A DNA stretch of 8,185 nucleotides from CADEEV01 sp964442185 (GCA_964442185.1 CAYTWT010000267.1:1-8185), one strand, 5' to 3'. Shown: positions 1 through 7,182, numbered from the stretch's first letter. The notes: generated by a model from the letters alone, not told the origin. Numbers and translations: made by a program.

Positions 1-393
1 CCTCGCGCGCTCTGCGACGATCCGCTCCAGCCCCTCGTCTCTGAGGTAGTCCTCGAACTTCCGAGCCTCGAGCACCACGGGGTACGGATGACTCTGGTAG
101 CCGATCCAGTGGAGGCCCGGCTCGGAGACCCGGACGGAGCCGGTCGGGTCGTCGCCCGGCGCTCCTCCGACGGGCATTTCGGGGCCTTCGCCCCTGAGGA
201 CGAAGCGGTCGATCAGCATGGGGTTGCGCGGCAGCGATTCGCCATGCAGCCCCTGGCCAACGAGCAGCGTGGCGGTCACCTCGATGCCTGGCGCCGGTCG
301 AAACGTGGAGGGCTCGAGCCAGAGGTCGTGCGCCGCAGCAGGGAACGACATCAGGACGGCGACGTTGGCGAGCGCGAGTGTGGATCGAGTCAT
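1..393 (-). CDS. DUF4198 (NikM-like) secreted protein, C-terminus cut by window edge
   Basis: The first 131 residues are visible; the frame is still open at base 1, so the C-terminus is missing. The ATG at 393 starts a Sec signal peptide: MTRS, a hydrophobic run to about residue 17, then PAAA with likely cleavage near residues 20-22. The mature protein begins at or next to HDLWLEPSTFRPAPG. An (A)HDxWLEP opening followed by a proline/glycine turn and a beta-rich stretch (VTATLLVGQGLHG) is typical of the DUF4198 family, periplasmic beta-sandwich proteins related to nickel/cobalt-uptake components. No metal role is shown here. A GAGGGG stretch about 11-16 bases before the ATG may be the ribosome binding site. 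The gene follows the DUF4331 gene by 82 bases with a strong hairpin between them, so it may be a second gene of that operon or separately controlled. Confidence 0.8.
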   Translation of the reverse strand, partial: MTRSTLALANVAVLMSFPAAAHDLWLEPSTFRPAPGIEVTATLLVGQGLHGESLPRNPMLIDRFVLRGEGPEMPVGGAPGDDPTGSVRVSEPGLHWIGYQSHPYPVVLEARKFEDYLRDEGLERIVAERAR

Positions 394-426
394 GTGGCCA
401 AAGCCCCTCGTGAGGTGTGATGCGCT

Positions 427-459
427 GGAACGGCCCCCCGCCAGGCAGGGGGCCGTTCC
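427..459 (-). terminator. Perfect 12-bp stem-loop between DUF4331 and DUF4198 genes
   Basis: Bases 427-438 (GGAACGGCCCCC) and 448-459 (GGGGGCCGTTCC) are exact inverted complements around a 9-base loop. The hairpin begins about 16 bases after the DUF4331 stop codon and ends 33 bases before the DUF4198 ATG. It is very stable, but no T-run follows the stem on either strand, so it is not a textbook intrinsic terminator. It may be a U-poor terminator, an attenuating hairpin that lowers DUF4198 expression, or a structure protecting the 3' end of the DUF4331 transcript. The inverted repeat is seen directly; its function is inferred. Confidence 0.5.
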
Positions 460-475
460 GAGCTGCGGTGCGAGC

Positions 476-1996
476 TTAGGGCAACGGGATGTTTGGTTCG
501 GTTGGAACGTTGACACCACCGTGCCCCTGGAGCAGGCCCTGATGAGCAGGGGCCAGGAACGGGAACCTGTCGAGATAGTCCTTGTCGTTGACTTCGGTGC
601 CTTTGGCGAGGCCGGCGGCCGGGTTACCCGCAACGATCAGGCTGATCAGCACACTGTTCACATTCACCTGATTGCGGTTCGGCGCAGACCCACCTCCAAG
701 GCGGCGGCCGTTGGGGAAGCTGGAATCGATGGCCGCGTCGAGGGTGATGACGTCACCCGTGAAGCCGTCGGCGATCGGGATCGGCCGGCCCAGGTTGATG
801 GTGTTGATGATGTCCGCGCGCGGGCCCTTGAGTGTGGCCACCGTCGCGGGTGGTACACCGAGCGCGGTGTAGATGCCGAGCGCCTCGGTGTCGCGCACCA
901 GCACCGGGAACAAGATGTCGGCGCCGAAGTTGCTCACGTCGTTGAGGGGGCTGCTGTGCAGATAGCGTGTCTGGCGCTGCGTTCCCACCAGGCCGGCATT
1001 GAACAACGGCAGAGCATTGCGGCCAACCTGCACGAACTTGCCGGACCCCTTGAGGCCGGTGATGATGTTGCCGGCATCGACGGTCTGCGTCGCTCGGCGG
1101 CTGATGCTGCTCCATACGCGGAGCAGGCTGTCGGTCGAGTTGGGCTGGAGCACGCCGTTGTGCGGGATCCCGTTCGGGAAGACGTCCGAGATCGGGACCT
1201 CGAGCGCAATCGAGAAGACGTTGAAGCCCGTGAACACGTCCTCGGCGGGGGGACGTCGCGCACCCGGGATACCACCGAGGTCGCTGGAGGCCAGATTGAC
1301 CAGGTCGAAGATGCCCTTCTCATCGAGTTGATACGGATCGTCGAACTGACCGGCGATGACCCGCCCGCCGTTCGAAAGCGGGTGGATGAACGTGTCGACG
1401 AAAGGCTGATCGTAGAGACCCACTTCACGGCTCGTGGCATCCCCGGAGTCGTAACCCTGGAAAGGACCGAGGCCGTAGACGAGCCGATCGGTCTGCGGGC
1501 CGTGGTTGTTCGGGAGGACAGGGAGGTTCTTGCCGAGGACGACTTCTTCGTCTTCGTTCCCCTTGAGCCGCGTGACCTTCAAAGTCTCGGTGCCACCGGT
1601 GAGCTGCCAGAGTAGCTCGTTGCCACCGCCCAGAGGGTCCGTAGGACTTGGAGCCGCTTCAGGCTCGAGACTGTTCCTGAACTCGACGCGGTATACCACT
1701 CTGTCCCTGAGGCTCGCGCCCTTTCCAATGTGGAATTCGTAGCGGTAGCCGTTGCAGGCACGCAGACCCTGATTGCCCTGGCCCGGCTCGTGGAGCGGGT
1801 TGAAGTCCATGACCAGATAGAGCTTGTCGTGGGCGCCGTCCGACACCCAGGCGTAGGTGTCGGTGTTGTCGGCGCAGGGCTCGTTGAGAATCGCCAGCGC
1901 CTCCCGGTGGCTGGACGCAGCGGCGGGCCAGGCGGCGAGCAAACAGAGCCCCAGGGCCACCAGGCCGGTCGCAGTAGTACGGTTCTTCGTCATCAT
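476..1996 (-). CDS. DUF4331 family secreted protein
   Basis: A 506-residue exported protein. It has a Sec signal peptide: MMTKNR, a hydrophobic core at about 10-24, and cleavage after AAA near residue 27. The mature chain starts SSHREA, the usual opening of DUF4331 proteins, followed by ADNTDTYAWVSD (42-53), also characteristic. Other family-like blocks are GPQTDRLVYG (166-175), GGRVIAGQFDDPY with GIFDLVNL (210-235), FNVFSIALEVP (258-268), FPNGRRLGGG (427-436) and the end block NDKDYLDRFPFLAPAHQG (470-487). Length is near full for the family. No C-terminal anchor or sorting signal is seen, so it is probably periplasmic or released. Biochemical function is unknown. Two adjacent ATGs are possible starts; GAGG lies 7 bases before the first. 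A 149-base spacer upstream could carry its own promoter, but no clear -35/-10 pair was found. DUF4198 follows downstream. Confidence 0.9.
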   Translation of the reverse strand: MMTKNRTTATGLVALGLCLLAAWPAAASSHREALAILNEPCADNTDTYAWVSDGAHDKLYLVMDFNPLHEPGQGNQGLRACNGYRYEFHIGKGASLRDRVVYRVEFRNSLEPEAAPSPTDPLGGGNELLWQLTGGTETLKVTRLKGNEDEEVVLGKNLPVLPNNHGPQTDRLVYGLGPFQGYDSGDATSREVGLYDQPFVDTFIHPLSNGGRVIAGQFDDPYQLDEKGIFDLVNLASSDLGGIPGARRPPAEDVFTGFNVFSIALEVPISDVFPNGIPHNGVLQPNSTDSLLRVWSSISRRATQTVDAGNIITGLKGSGKFVQVGRNALPLFNAGLVGTQRQTRYLHSSPLNDVSNFGADILFPVLVRDTEALGIYTALGVPPATVATLKGPRADIINTINLGRPIPIADGFTGDVITLDAAIDSSFPNGRRLGGGSAPNRNQVNVNSVLISLIVAGNPAAGLAKGTEVNDKDYLDRFPFLAPAHQGLLQGHGGVNVPTEPNIPLP

Positions 1997-2145
1997 TTCT
2001 GTCCCTCGCTCGAGTCAGTCGGACCAGGTTCCGCCAGTTGATCTGCCCGGATGGGCTCCCGTTGTCTTCTGGTGTACGGCAACCGAGGCCAGATTGGATG
2101 TTGGGGAACGCTGCCGCTCCCCGCTGAGCGCTCTGGAACTGCGGC

Positions 2146-4182
2146 CTACCGGGAGCGAGCGGCCTCGCCCGCGCGAACACCCAGGTACTCGGCGTACCAG
2201 GCCTGCATCCTCTCCAGGAGGTCGCGGCGATAGCGGGGCGCGTCGATGCCGTGATGCGCGCCCGGATAGATCACGAGGCGCGCCTGCTTGCCCTGGCTCC
2301 GCAGCGCCTGGTACATCTGCTCGGAGTTGACGAGCGGCACGTTCCAGTCTTTTTCGCCGCAGATGAACAAGGTCGGGGTCTCGATGCGATCGGCGTGGAA
2401 GAACGGGTAGGAGACCTTGAGATAGGCGTCGATGGCCTTCCAGGGCAGGCCCAGCTCCTGCTCGTACCACTGCACGTACTCGTCGGTGCCGTAGCTGGCC
2501 AGCATGTTGGCGACGCCCGCGATGCTGACGGCGGCCTTGAAGCGCGTGTCGCTCGCGATCACGTAGTCCGTCAGCATCCCGCCGTAGCTCCAGCCGCCCA
2601 CGACCAGCCGCTCCGGGTCGGCGAGGCCCTGGGCCACGAGACCGTCCACCGCGCCCAGCACGTCTTCCACCTCCAGGTGACCCCAGTCGGCGCTGATCGC
2701 TCGCGAGAAGGCGAAGCCCCGCCCCGAGCTGCCCCGGTAGTTCGGGCTCAGCACGAGATAGCCCTGGGCCGCGAAGAACTGGGCGACGCTGTCGAACTCG
2801 TGCTGGTCCTGCATCACGGGGCCGCCGTGCATCCAGAGCAGCACCGGGTATTTCTTTCCGGGCGCGAAGTCCGGCGGTTTCACGAGCATCGCCCCGATCG
2901 CCGTGCCGTCCCGGCTCTTGAGGCTCGCCTCCTCGACGGCCCCGAGGCTCAGGCTCGCCAGGAGCGCCTGGTTGTGATGCGTCAATGGGCGCAGATTCCC
3001 GCCCTCGACCGCGAAGAGCTCAGTGGGTTGCTGGCCGCTGCCCGCGACCACGACGACGCGGCCCGCCGGACCGACGTCGAGGCCGCTCACGACGCGGCCG
3101 CCGGGAACGAGCCGCTCGACCGGGCCCCCGGCCACAGTGACGCGCGCGAGCACCGCGCTCCGGTCGTCCTCGAGCGTAAAATAGACGGAAGCGCCGTCGC
3201 GCGACCAGCGGGGGTGAAGCATCCAGCGGTCGACCGCCGCCGTGAGCCGCTTCGGGGCGCCGCTGCCCTCGCTACCGATCACGGCGACTTCGGGCCCGCC
3301 GTAGAACTGGTCCGCCGCGGCATCCCCAGCGCTCCGGACATAGGCGATGAAGCGCCCGTCGGGGCTGAAGGCCGGAGCGCTCTCCCACTCGGGCGGGTTG
3401 TCGCCACCTGCGAAACTCGTGAGCTGGCGCGGGCTTTGGCCCGCCTGCGCTTCGACCGTGAAGAGATCCCAGTTCCAGTGCCGATCCGGATCGCCGCCGC
3501 GCTTGCTCACGAACAGGATCCGCGCGCCGTCCGGAGACCATGCGGGCATGTGCTCGTCGCTCGCCCCGGGCGTCAGGTTCGTGGCCCGCCGCGTGTCGCG
3601 ATCGAAGAGGTACAGATGCGAGCGCTGCTGCGTCAGGTAGCCGACGTAGTCCTGCTTGAACTGGTAGCGATCGACGACGATCGGCGCAGGCCTGTCTTCC
3701 TTGCCCTGCTTCGGGGCCGCGGGCTCCGGATCGGCGACGATCAGCGCGAGCTTTCGCCCATCGGGCGACCAGGCGAATTCCTCGACGTCGCCAGGGACGG
3801 CGCTGAGCGCGATCGGCTCGCCGCCTGCGAGATTCAGCAGGAGCACCTGCGTCCTCGCGTCCTCCCCGCCGCGCGCCGAGAGGAACGCGATCGACTTCCC
3901 GTCCGGGCTGAAGCGCGGCGTCTTGTCGTCCTCCGGGCTCGAGGTGAGCCGGACCTGCTCTTTGCCGTCCCAGCTCGCCATCCAGATATCGCCGGCCTTC
4001 TCGTCCCGCGCCGTGTCGATCGACTCGACCACATAGGCGATCCAGGCGCCATCAGGCGCGAACTGCGGGTCGGAGACCTCGTGCAGACGCGCCATGTCGT
4101 CGAGGCCGAAGCGATGGCGGGCCGGGGTCGCCGGCGCGCCGGCAACGAGGACGAGGGACAGCAGCGCCGGAAGAGGGCTCAA
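2146..4182 (-). CDS. Secreted S9 family (prolyl oligopeptidase-like) serine peptidase, TTG start
   Basis: A 678-residue peptidase of the dipeptidyl/acylaminoacyl peptidase type, expected to cleave short peptides. The N-terminus is a short signal peptide (PLPALLSLVLVAGAPA) lacking the usual basic residues. Residues about 25-400 form a TolB-like beta-propeller with repeated [FW]SPDG-type blades at about 41, 91, 138, 215, 272 and 326. The C-terminal alpha/beta hydrolase spans about 420-670: HGGP at 452-455, NYRGSSGRG at 481-489, nucleophile Ser532 in GGWSYGG, Asp612 in GEKDWNVP and His644 in PGAHHG. The catalytic triad is complete, so the enzyme is probably active. The start is TTG: it lies four bases after the mscL stop, and the next in-frame ATG (residue 30) would remove the signal peptide. 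No strong Shine-Dalgarno precedes it, so translation is probably coupled to mscL. The gene looks intact. Confidence 0.95.
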   Translation of the reverse strand: MSPLPALLSLVLVAGAPATPARHRFGLDDMARLHEVSDPQFAPDGAWIAYVVESIDTARDEKAGDIWMASWDGKEQVRLTSSPEDDKTPRFSPDGKSIAFLSARGGEDARTQVLLLNLAGGEPIALSAVPGDVEEFAWSPDGRKLALIVADPEPAAPKQGKEDRPAPIVVDRYQFKQDYVGYLTQQRSHLYLFDRDTRRATNLTPGASDEHMPAWSPDGARILFVSKRGGDPDRHWNWDLFTVEAQAGQSPRQLTSFAGGDNPPEWESAPAFSPDGRFIAYVRSAGDAAADQFYGGPEVAVIGSEGSGAPKRLTAAVDRWMLHPRWSRDGASVYFTLEDDRSAVLARVTVAGGPVERLVPGGRVVSGLDVGPAGRVVVVAGSGQQPTELFAVEGGNLRPLTHHNQALLASLSLGAVEEASLKSRDGTAIGAMLVKPPDFAPGKKYPVLLWMHGGPVMQDQHEFDSVAQFFAAQGYLVLSPNYRGSSGRGFAFSRAISADWGHLEVEDVLGAVDGLVAQGLADPERLVVGGWSYGGMLTDYVIASDTRFKAAVSIAGVANMLASYGTDEYVQWYEQELGLPWKAIDAYLKVSYPFFHADRIETPTLFICGEKDWNVPLVNSEQMYQALRSQGKQARLVIYPGAHHGIDAPRYRRDLLERMQAWYAEYLGVRAGEAARSR

Positions 4183-4186
4183 GACG

Positions 4187-4549
4187 CTACTTCTTCTGGA
4201 GCAGGTCGCGGATCTCCGTGAGGAGCACTTCCTGCGGGTTGGGCGCGGGAGCGGGCGGCGTGGCGGCCAGCCTCGCCGCGATCCGACTCACGGGCAGCAC
4301 CACGATGAAGTAGAGGGCGAAGGCCTTGATCAGGAACGCGATCACCGCGTTCAGGAAGTTGCCCACGGCCAGGGGCCCCGCCTTGATCGCCGAGAAGTCC
4401 GGTTGCCCTCCGAGCGCTCCGATCAGGGGCGTGATGAGGTCCTTCACGAGCGAATCGACGATCGCCCCGAAGGCGGCTCCGATGATCACCGCCACCGCCA
4501 GGTCGACCACGTTGCCGCGCGCGATGAAGTCACGGAATCCCTTCAGCAT
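4187..4549 (-). CDS. mscL: Large-conductance mechanosensitive channel MscL
   Basis: A 120-residue inner-membrane protein that forms a homopentameric pore opened by membrane tension, releasing solutes on sudden osmotic downshock. It opens with MLKGFRDFIARGNVVDLAV, the conserved amphipathic N-helix leading into TM1 (about 14-44, with VIIGAAFGAIVDSLVKD). A periplasmic loop (about 45-62, PDFSAIKAG) precedes TM2 (about 64-90, NAVIAFLIKAFALYFIVV). A proline/alanine linker (TPPAPAPNP) leads to the C-terminal bundle helix EVLLTEIRDLLQKK. It is a little shorter than the E. coli protein (136 residues), mostly because the periplasmic loop is short. A strong GGAGG (4556-4560) sits six bases before the ATG. 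The secreted peptidase gene begins four bases after its stop, so the two are very probably co-transcribed. Upstream, 93 bases separate it from the Smr gene, with no promoter I can identify. Confidence 0.97.
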   Translation of the reverse strand: MLKGFRDFIARGNVVDLAVAVIIGAAFGAIVDSLVKDLITPLIGALGGQPDFSAIKAGPLAVGNFLNAVIAFLIKAFALYFIVVLPVSRIAARLAATPPAPAPNPQEVLLTEIRDLLQKK

Positions 4550-4642
4550 CTCTTGCCTCCGTTGATGCGCGCCCTGGTGCTTGAAGCTGGTCGCGAGCGC
4601 CTGACGACCGCGTGAGATTAGACGGGCCCCTGGTGGCCCCAG

Positions 4643-4939
4643 TCAAGCCGGTGAAAGCGTCACGAACGTCGCGCCCCAGCCGCCATGGGCCGGCTCGGCG
4701 TCCTCCGCAGCCAGCACGAACGGCAGTCCCTCGGCAGTGCGGCGCACGAGGGCGCGCTGCACACCGCGGCCGCGGCCATGGATGACACGAACGCGGAGCA
4801 CGCCGCGCGCGCGGCAGGCCGTGAGGTACTCCTCGACGACCGACGCCACATCCCGGGGCGCAAAGGCGTGCAGGTCCAGCTCCGGGCCTATCGGCAGCTC
4901 GAAGATGCGATCTGCGGCGGGCTCTTCTTCGTCGCTCAT
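4643..4939 (-). CDS. Small stand-alone Smr-domain protein
   Basis: A 98-residue protein that is almost entirely one Smr domain (Small MutS-Related). Family marks are LDLHAFAPRD (21-30), the nucleic-acid-binding/nuclease motif HGRGRG (54-59) and the closing block GGWGATFVTL (86-95). Smr domains bind branched or structured DNA or RNA, and several nick DNA or cleave RNA. This short form has no MutS2 ATPase part; its acidic N-terminus (MSDEEEPAADR) is likely disordered and the protein is expected to be cytoplasmic. The gene starts 13 bases after the fpg stop and has no recognisable Shine-Dalgarno, so translation may depend on ribosomes finishing fpg. The placement next to a base-excision glycosylase suggests a DNA repair or processing role, but that is inference. 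Domain identity is secure; substrate is not. Confidence 0.93.
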   Translation of the reverse strand: MSDEEEPAADRIFELPIGPELDLHAFAPRDVASVVEEYLTACRARGVLRVRVIHGRGRGVQRALVRRTAEGLPFVLAAEDAEPAHGGWGATFVTLSPA

Positions 4940-4952
4940 GGAGCTGCGGGAC

Positions 4953-5765
4953 TCAACGCTGGCAGCGCGGGCAGTAGTGGCAGGAGCGCTGGCCGAGAAG
5001 GCGCCGGCGGATCAGGCTTCCACAGCGCTGGCACGGCTTCCCTTCCCGGTCGTACACGCGCCTTTCCTCCTGATACCAGCCGTAGCTTCCGTTGGGCTGA
5101 ATATAGTCGCTGATGCTCGAGCCACCCGCCTCGATCGCGCGCTGCAGCACCTGCCGGACGGCCTCGGCCAGCCGCTGGAACTCGGCACGCGTCACGCGTC
5201 CCGCGCGGCGCATGGGCCTGACCTTTGCGATGTAGAGCGCCTCGTCCGCGTAGATGTTGCCGACACCCGCCAGCGCGGCCTGGTCGAGCAGCAGCGTCTT
5301 GATGGGAATCCTGCGCTTGCGACTTGCCGCCTGGAGCCGCTCCGCGGAGATCGTGAGGGCGTCGGGACCGAGCCGCGCCAGCCGCTGCGGGCTCTTGCCG
5401 GCGGCCAGCAGTTGGACCTTGCCGAACTTGCGCTCGTCGCGGAAGTCGACGCCGGGGCGAGTGTCGTGGAAGCGCAGGCGCAGGTGCGTGTGCTCGTCGG
5501 CCTCGATGGCCCCGGCGCGCACGATCTCGCCGGTCATGCCGAGATGGAGCAGCAGTCGTTCGCCGCTGTCGAGGCCGGCCAGCAGGTACTTGCCGATGCG
5601 ATCGAGCGTGAGGACGGTGCGGCCCGGGAGCTTGCGGCGCAGCACGGCCGGCGCCGTGAGAAAGAAGTAGCTCGGCCGTGTCGTGACCACGGACGCGATG
5701 CGACGCCCGACGAGCAGCGGCACGAGCTGACGCCGTGTGACCTCGACCTCGGGCAGCTCTGGCAT
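4953..5765 (-). CDS. mutM: Formamidopyrimidine-DNA glycosylase (Fpg/MutM)
   Basis: A 270-residue bifunctional base-excision repair enzyme that removes oxidised purines (8-oxoguanine, FapyG) and then cuts the DNA at the abasic site. The ATG at 5765 is fixed by MPELPEVEVTRR: after Met removal, Pro2 is the catalytic nucleophile and Glu3 the general acid/base, so any longer reading is excluded. Lys59 (DRIGKY) is the conserved catalytic lysine. Met77 (HLGMTG), Arg112 and Phe114 (DERKFG) match the void-filling residues. The helix-two-turn-helix is AGVGNIYADEALY (166-178) with Asn170. The C-terminal zinc finger has Cys245, Cys248, Cys265 and Cys268 in the normal Cx2C-x16-Cx2C spacing, with Arg260 in the finger. 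Length is standard and all key residues are present. It starts 29 bases after the preceding gene's stop and is followed after 13 bases by the Smr gene, indicating an operon. Its own ribosome binding site is weak. Confidence 0.98.
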   Translation of the reverse strand: MPELPEVEVTRRQLVPLLVGRRIASVVTTRPSYFFLTAPAVLRRKLPGRTVLTLDRIGKYLLAGLDSGERLLLHLGMTGEIVRAGAIEADEHTHLRLRFHDTRPGVDFRDERKFGKVQLLAAGKSPQRLARLGPDALTISAERLQAASRKRRIPIKTLLLDQAALAGVGNIYADEALYIAKVRPMRRAGRVTRAEFQRLAEAVRQVLQRAIEAGGSSISDYIQPNGSYGWYQEERRVYDREGKPCQRCGSLIRRRLLGQRSCHYCPRCQR

Positions 5766-5794
5766 GCTGGTGGCGGGGCCTCGAGATCCTGGAG

Positions 5795-7180
5795 CTACTG
5801 CAGGGCCTGGCAGTTCGCCGGGCAGGCCCCGGCGACGGGCACGAGCGCGGCGCCCGCGGCAGCGACGCAGATCCGGCCCGTGGAGTCGCCACAGAACGAA
5901 CGCGTTCCGGTCTTTCCTGGCTCGGCCGGCGTCGCCGTGTAGGCGAAGCTCTGGTAGGTGCGCGGCTTGCTTCCTGCTCGGCCGGCCTGGAAGGCCCGTT
6001 TGTACCCGCTCTTGTCTTTGAGGCTCGCGAGCTCGTCGTCGAGAAAGGCTGGCCCCGTATAGCCCTTCAGGCATGTCGCCGGCGCCGGTAGGCAGGCGAG
6101 GTCGCCGTAGCCCCCGGCAACGGATTCGTACGCAGCCTGGGCGCTGATCACGGTCCGGGTGTCACCGATGCTGGCCGCCTCGTTCGCGGAGCTGCGCGCC
6201 CGCATCAAGCTCGGAATGGCGAGCGCCGCCACGAGCCCTGCCGCGGCGCCAGCGCCACCCGCGGAGCTGAGCTTCAGCTCGCGCCCCTGCGACGTGATCT
6301 CGAGGCCTTCGGCCCAGCCCTTGAGCGCGGGGATCTTGGCCAGCTCCGGGTCCTGCGTGATTTGGATCCGGAGCACGGCGAGGCCGCTGCGGAGCAGGTC
6401 CGCGCTGTTCTGGGCCGCGGCCTCGTCGGCCATCTGCGCGACCGCCTGGAAGCTGCCGCCGAAGCGGCCGGCCATCGTCAGGGACTCCGGCACGGGCACC
6501 GGCGAGGGTGGCGCTCCCGGCTTCCGCATCGCAGCGGTGGCCGAGGGTCCGATCACCATCCAGAGGCCGGACGCGGGGTCGAGGCCCCTCACCAGTGTGG
6601 TGAGGCCCGTGTTCGTCTCGAGCGGGCGCTGGCCCTGGGCTTGCGCCCCAAGCGTCGCGTCGACCGAAATCGGCGTGCCGAACACGAGCGTGCCGGCATC
6701 GAGCGACACCAGCTCCATGTCCGGCTTGCCGTTCTTGAGCGAGACGTGGACGGTCTTGCCGTTCACGCTCTTGCTGGCGAGCGGCTGACCCGGATTCGCT
6801 GCCTCTATCGCCTTGGCGATGCGTGGGACGTCGAAACGCCCCAGGGCGATCACGACGACGTTCGGTTCCTTCGCGTCGAGGGCCCCGACCGCCATCACCA
6901 GCCGGTCGACGTCGCGCTCGAGGCTGAGGCCGGTCTTCGCCTCGAGTTCCTGGAGTCCCTTCGTGATCCCCTCGCCGAGCGTCCCGTCGAGGAGACCCTT
7001 GTACTCGGGGCTGGCAAAGACCGCCCTGGCGTCGATCCCCAGCAGCAGTCCGAAGTCCGCCGGAATCGACAGGGCCACGGGTGGCAGCGGCCCATCGCCC
7101 GTGGCCGCGGCAGCCCCCGGAGGCCCGAGCGCGAGCATCAGGGCGAGCGTGACGGCAGCGGGTCGACGCTGTTCGAACAT
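5795..7180 (-). CDS. Secreted hybrid protein: uncharacterised periplasmic domain plus internal type IV pilin-like domain
   Basis: A 461-residue protein of unknown function. An N-terminal signal peptide (MFEQRRP, hydrophobic core, PPGAAAA near residue 26) exports it. Residues about 35-300 form an alpha/beta domain opening LSIPADFGLLLGIDARAVF, of a kind I associate with uncharacterised envelope proteins of Acidobacteriota-like bacteria; no catalytic motif is evident. At about 308-326 comes a glycine/alanine-rich hydrophobic stretch (GGAGAAAGLVAALAIP), then SLMRARSSANEAASIGDTRT, closely resembling the region just after the N-terminal helix of type IV pilins/pseudopilins, followed by a pilin-like globular part (residues about 347-440, ending near FCGDSTGRICV). 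The prepilin leader and GFTLIE motif are absent. All six cysteines lie in the last 100 residues. ATG 7180 is preferred over GTG 7186 because AAGGAG lies five bases before it. The gene starts two bases after the sulfatase stop. Confidence 0.9.
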   Translation of the reverse strand: MFEQRRPAAVTLALMLALGPPGAAAATGDGPLPPVALSIPADFGLLLGIDARAVFASPEYKGLLDGTLGEGITKGLQELEAKTGLSLERDVDRLVMAVGALDAKEPNVVVIALGRFDVPRIAKAIEAANPGQPLASKSVNGKTVHVSLKNGKPDMELVSLDAGTLVFGTPISVDATLGAQAQGQRPLETNTGLTTLVRGLDPASGLWMVIGPSATAAMRKPGAPPSPVPVPESLTMAGRFGGSFQAVAQMADEAAAQNSADLLRSGLAVLRIQITQDPELAKIPALKGWAEGLEITSQGRELKLSSAGGAGAAAGLVAALAIPSLMRARSSANEAASIGDTRTVISAQAAYESVAGGYGDLACLPAPATCLKGYTGPAFLDDELASLKDKSGYKRAFQAGRAGSKPRTYQSFAYTATPAEPGKTGTRSFCGDSTGRICVAAAGAALVPVAGACPANCQALQ

Positions 7181-7182
7181 GA

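Noticed and set aside
218..1615. A 465-codon open frame on the + strand opposite the DUF4331 gene
   Set aside because: Low-complexity, Arg/Val/Glu-rich translation with no family resemblance, while the minus strand carries a full DUF4331 protein with a signal peptide.
2103..2122. Imperfect hairpin (7 positions with one mismatch, 6-base loop) 24 bases after the S9 peptidase stop, as a terminator
   Set aside because: Short stem, a mismatch and no T-run after it; not distinguishable from chance in GC-rich sequence.
1997..2145. Promoter or riboswitch in the 149-base spacer before the DUF4331 gene
   Set aside because: No convincing -35/-10 pair and no conserved RNA motif recognised; only the GAGG before the ATG is clear.
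2251..4221. A 656-codon open frame on the + strand opposite the S9 peptidase
   Set aside because: Its product is rich in Arg, Ala, Val and His with no recognisable domain or signal; it is an antisense shadow caused by GC-rich third positions in a gene with an intact catalytic triad.
4624..4639. GGGCC/GGCCC hairpin just after the Smr stop, as a terminator
   Set aside because: Only five base pairs and no T-run; too weak to claim.
4737..5942. A 401-codon + strand frame and an overlapping 318-codon minus frame across fpg
   Set aside because: Both are out-of-frame readings of the fpg/Smr region; fpg is certain from its catalytic Pro, Lys and zinc-finger residues.
5766..6074. A 103-residue N-terminal extension of fpg
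   Set aside because: The catalytic proline must become the N-terminus after Met removal, and the extension overlaps the real hybrid-protein gene in another frame.
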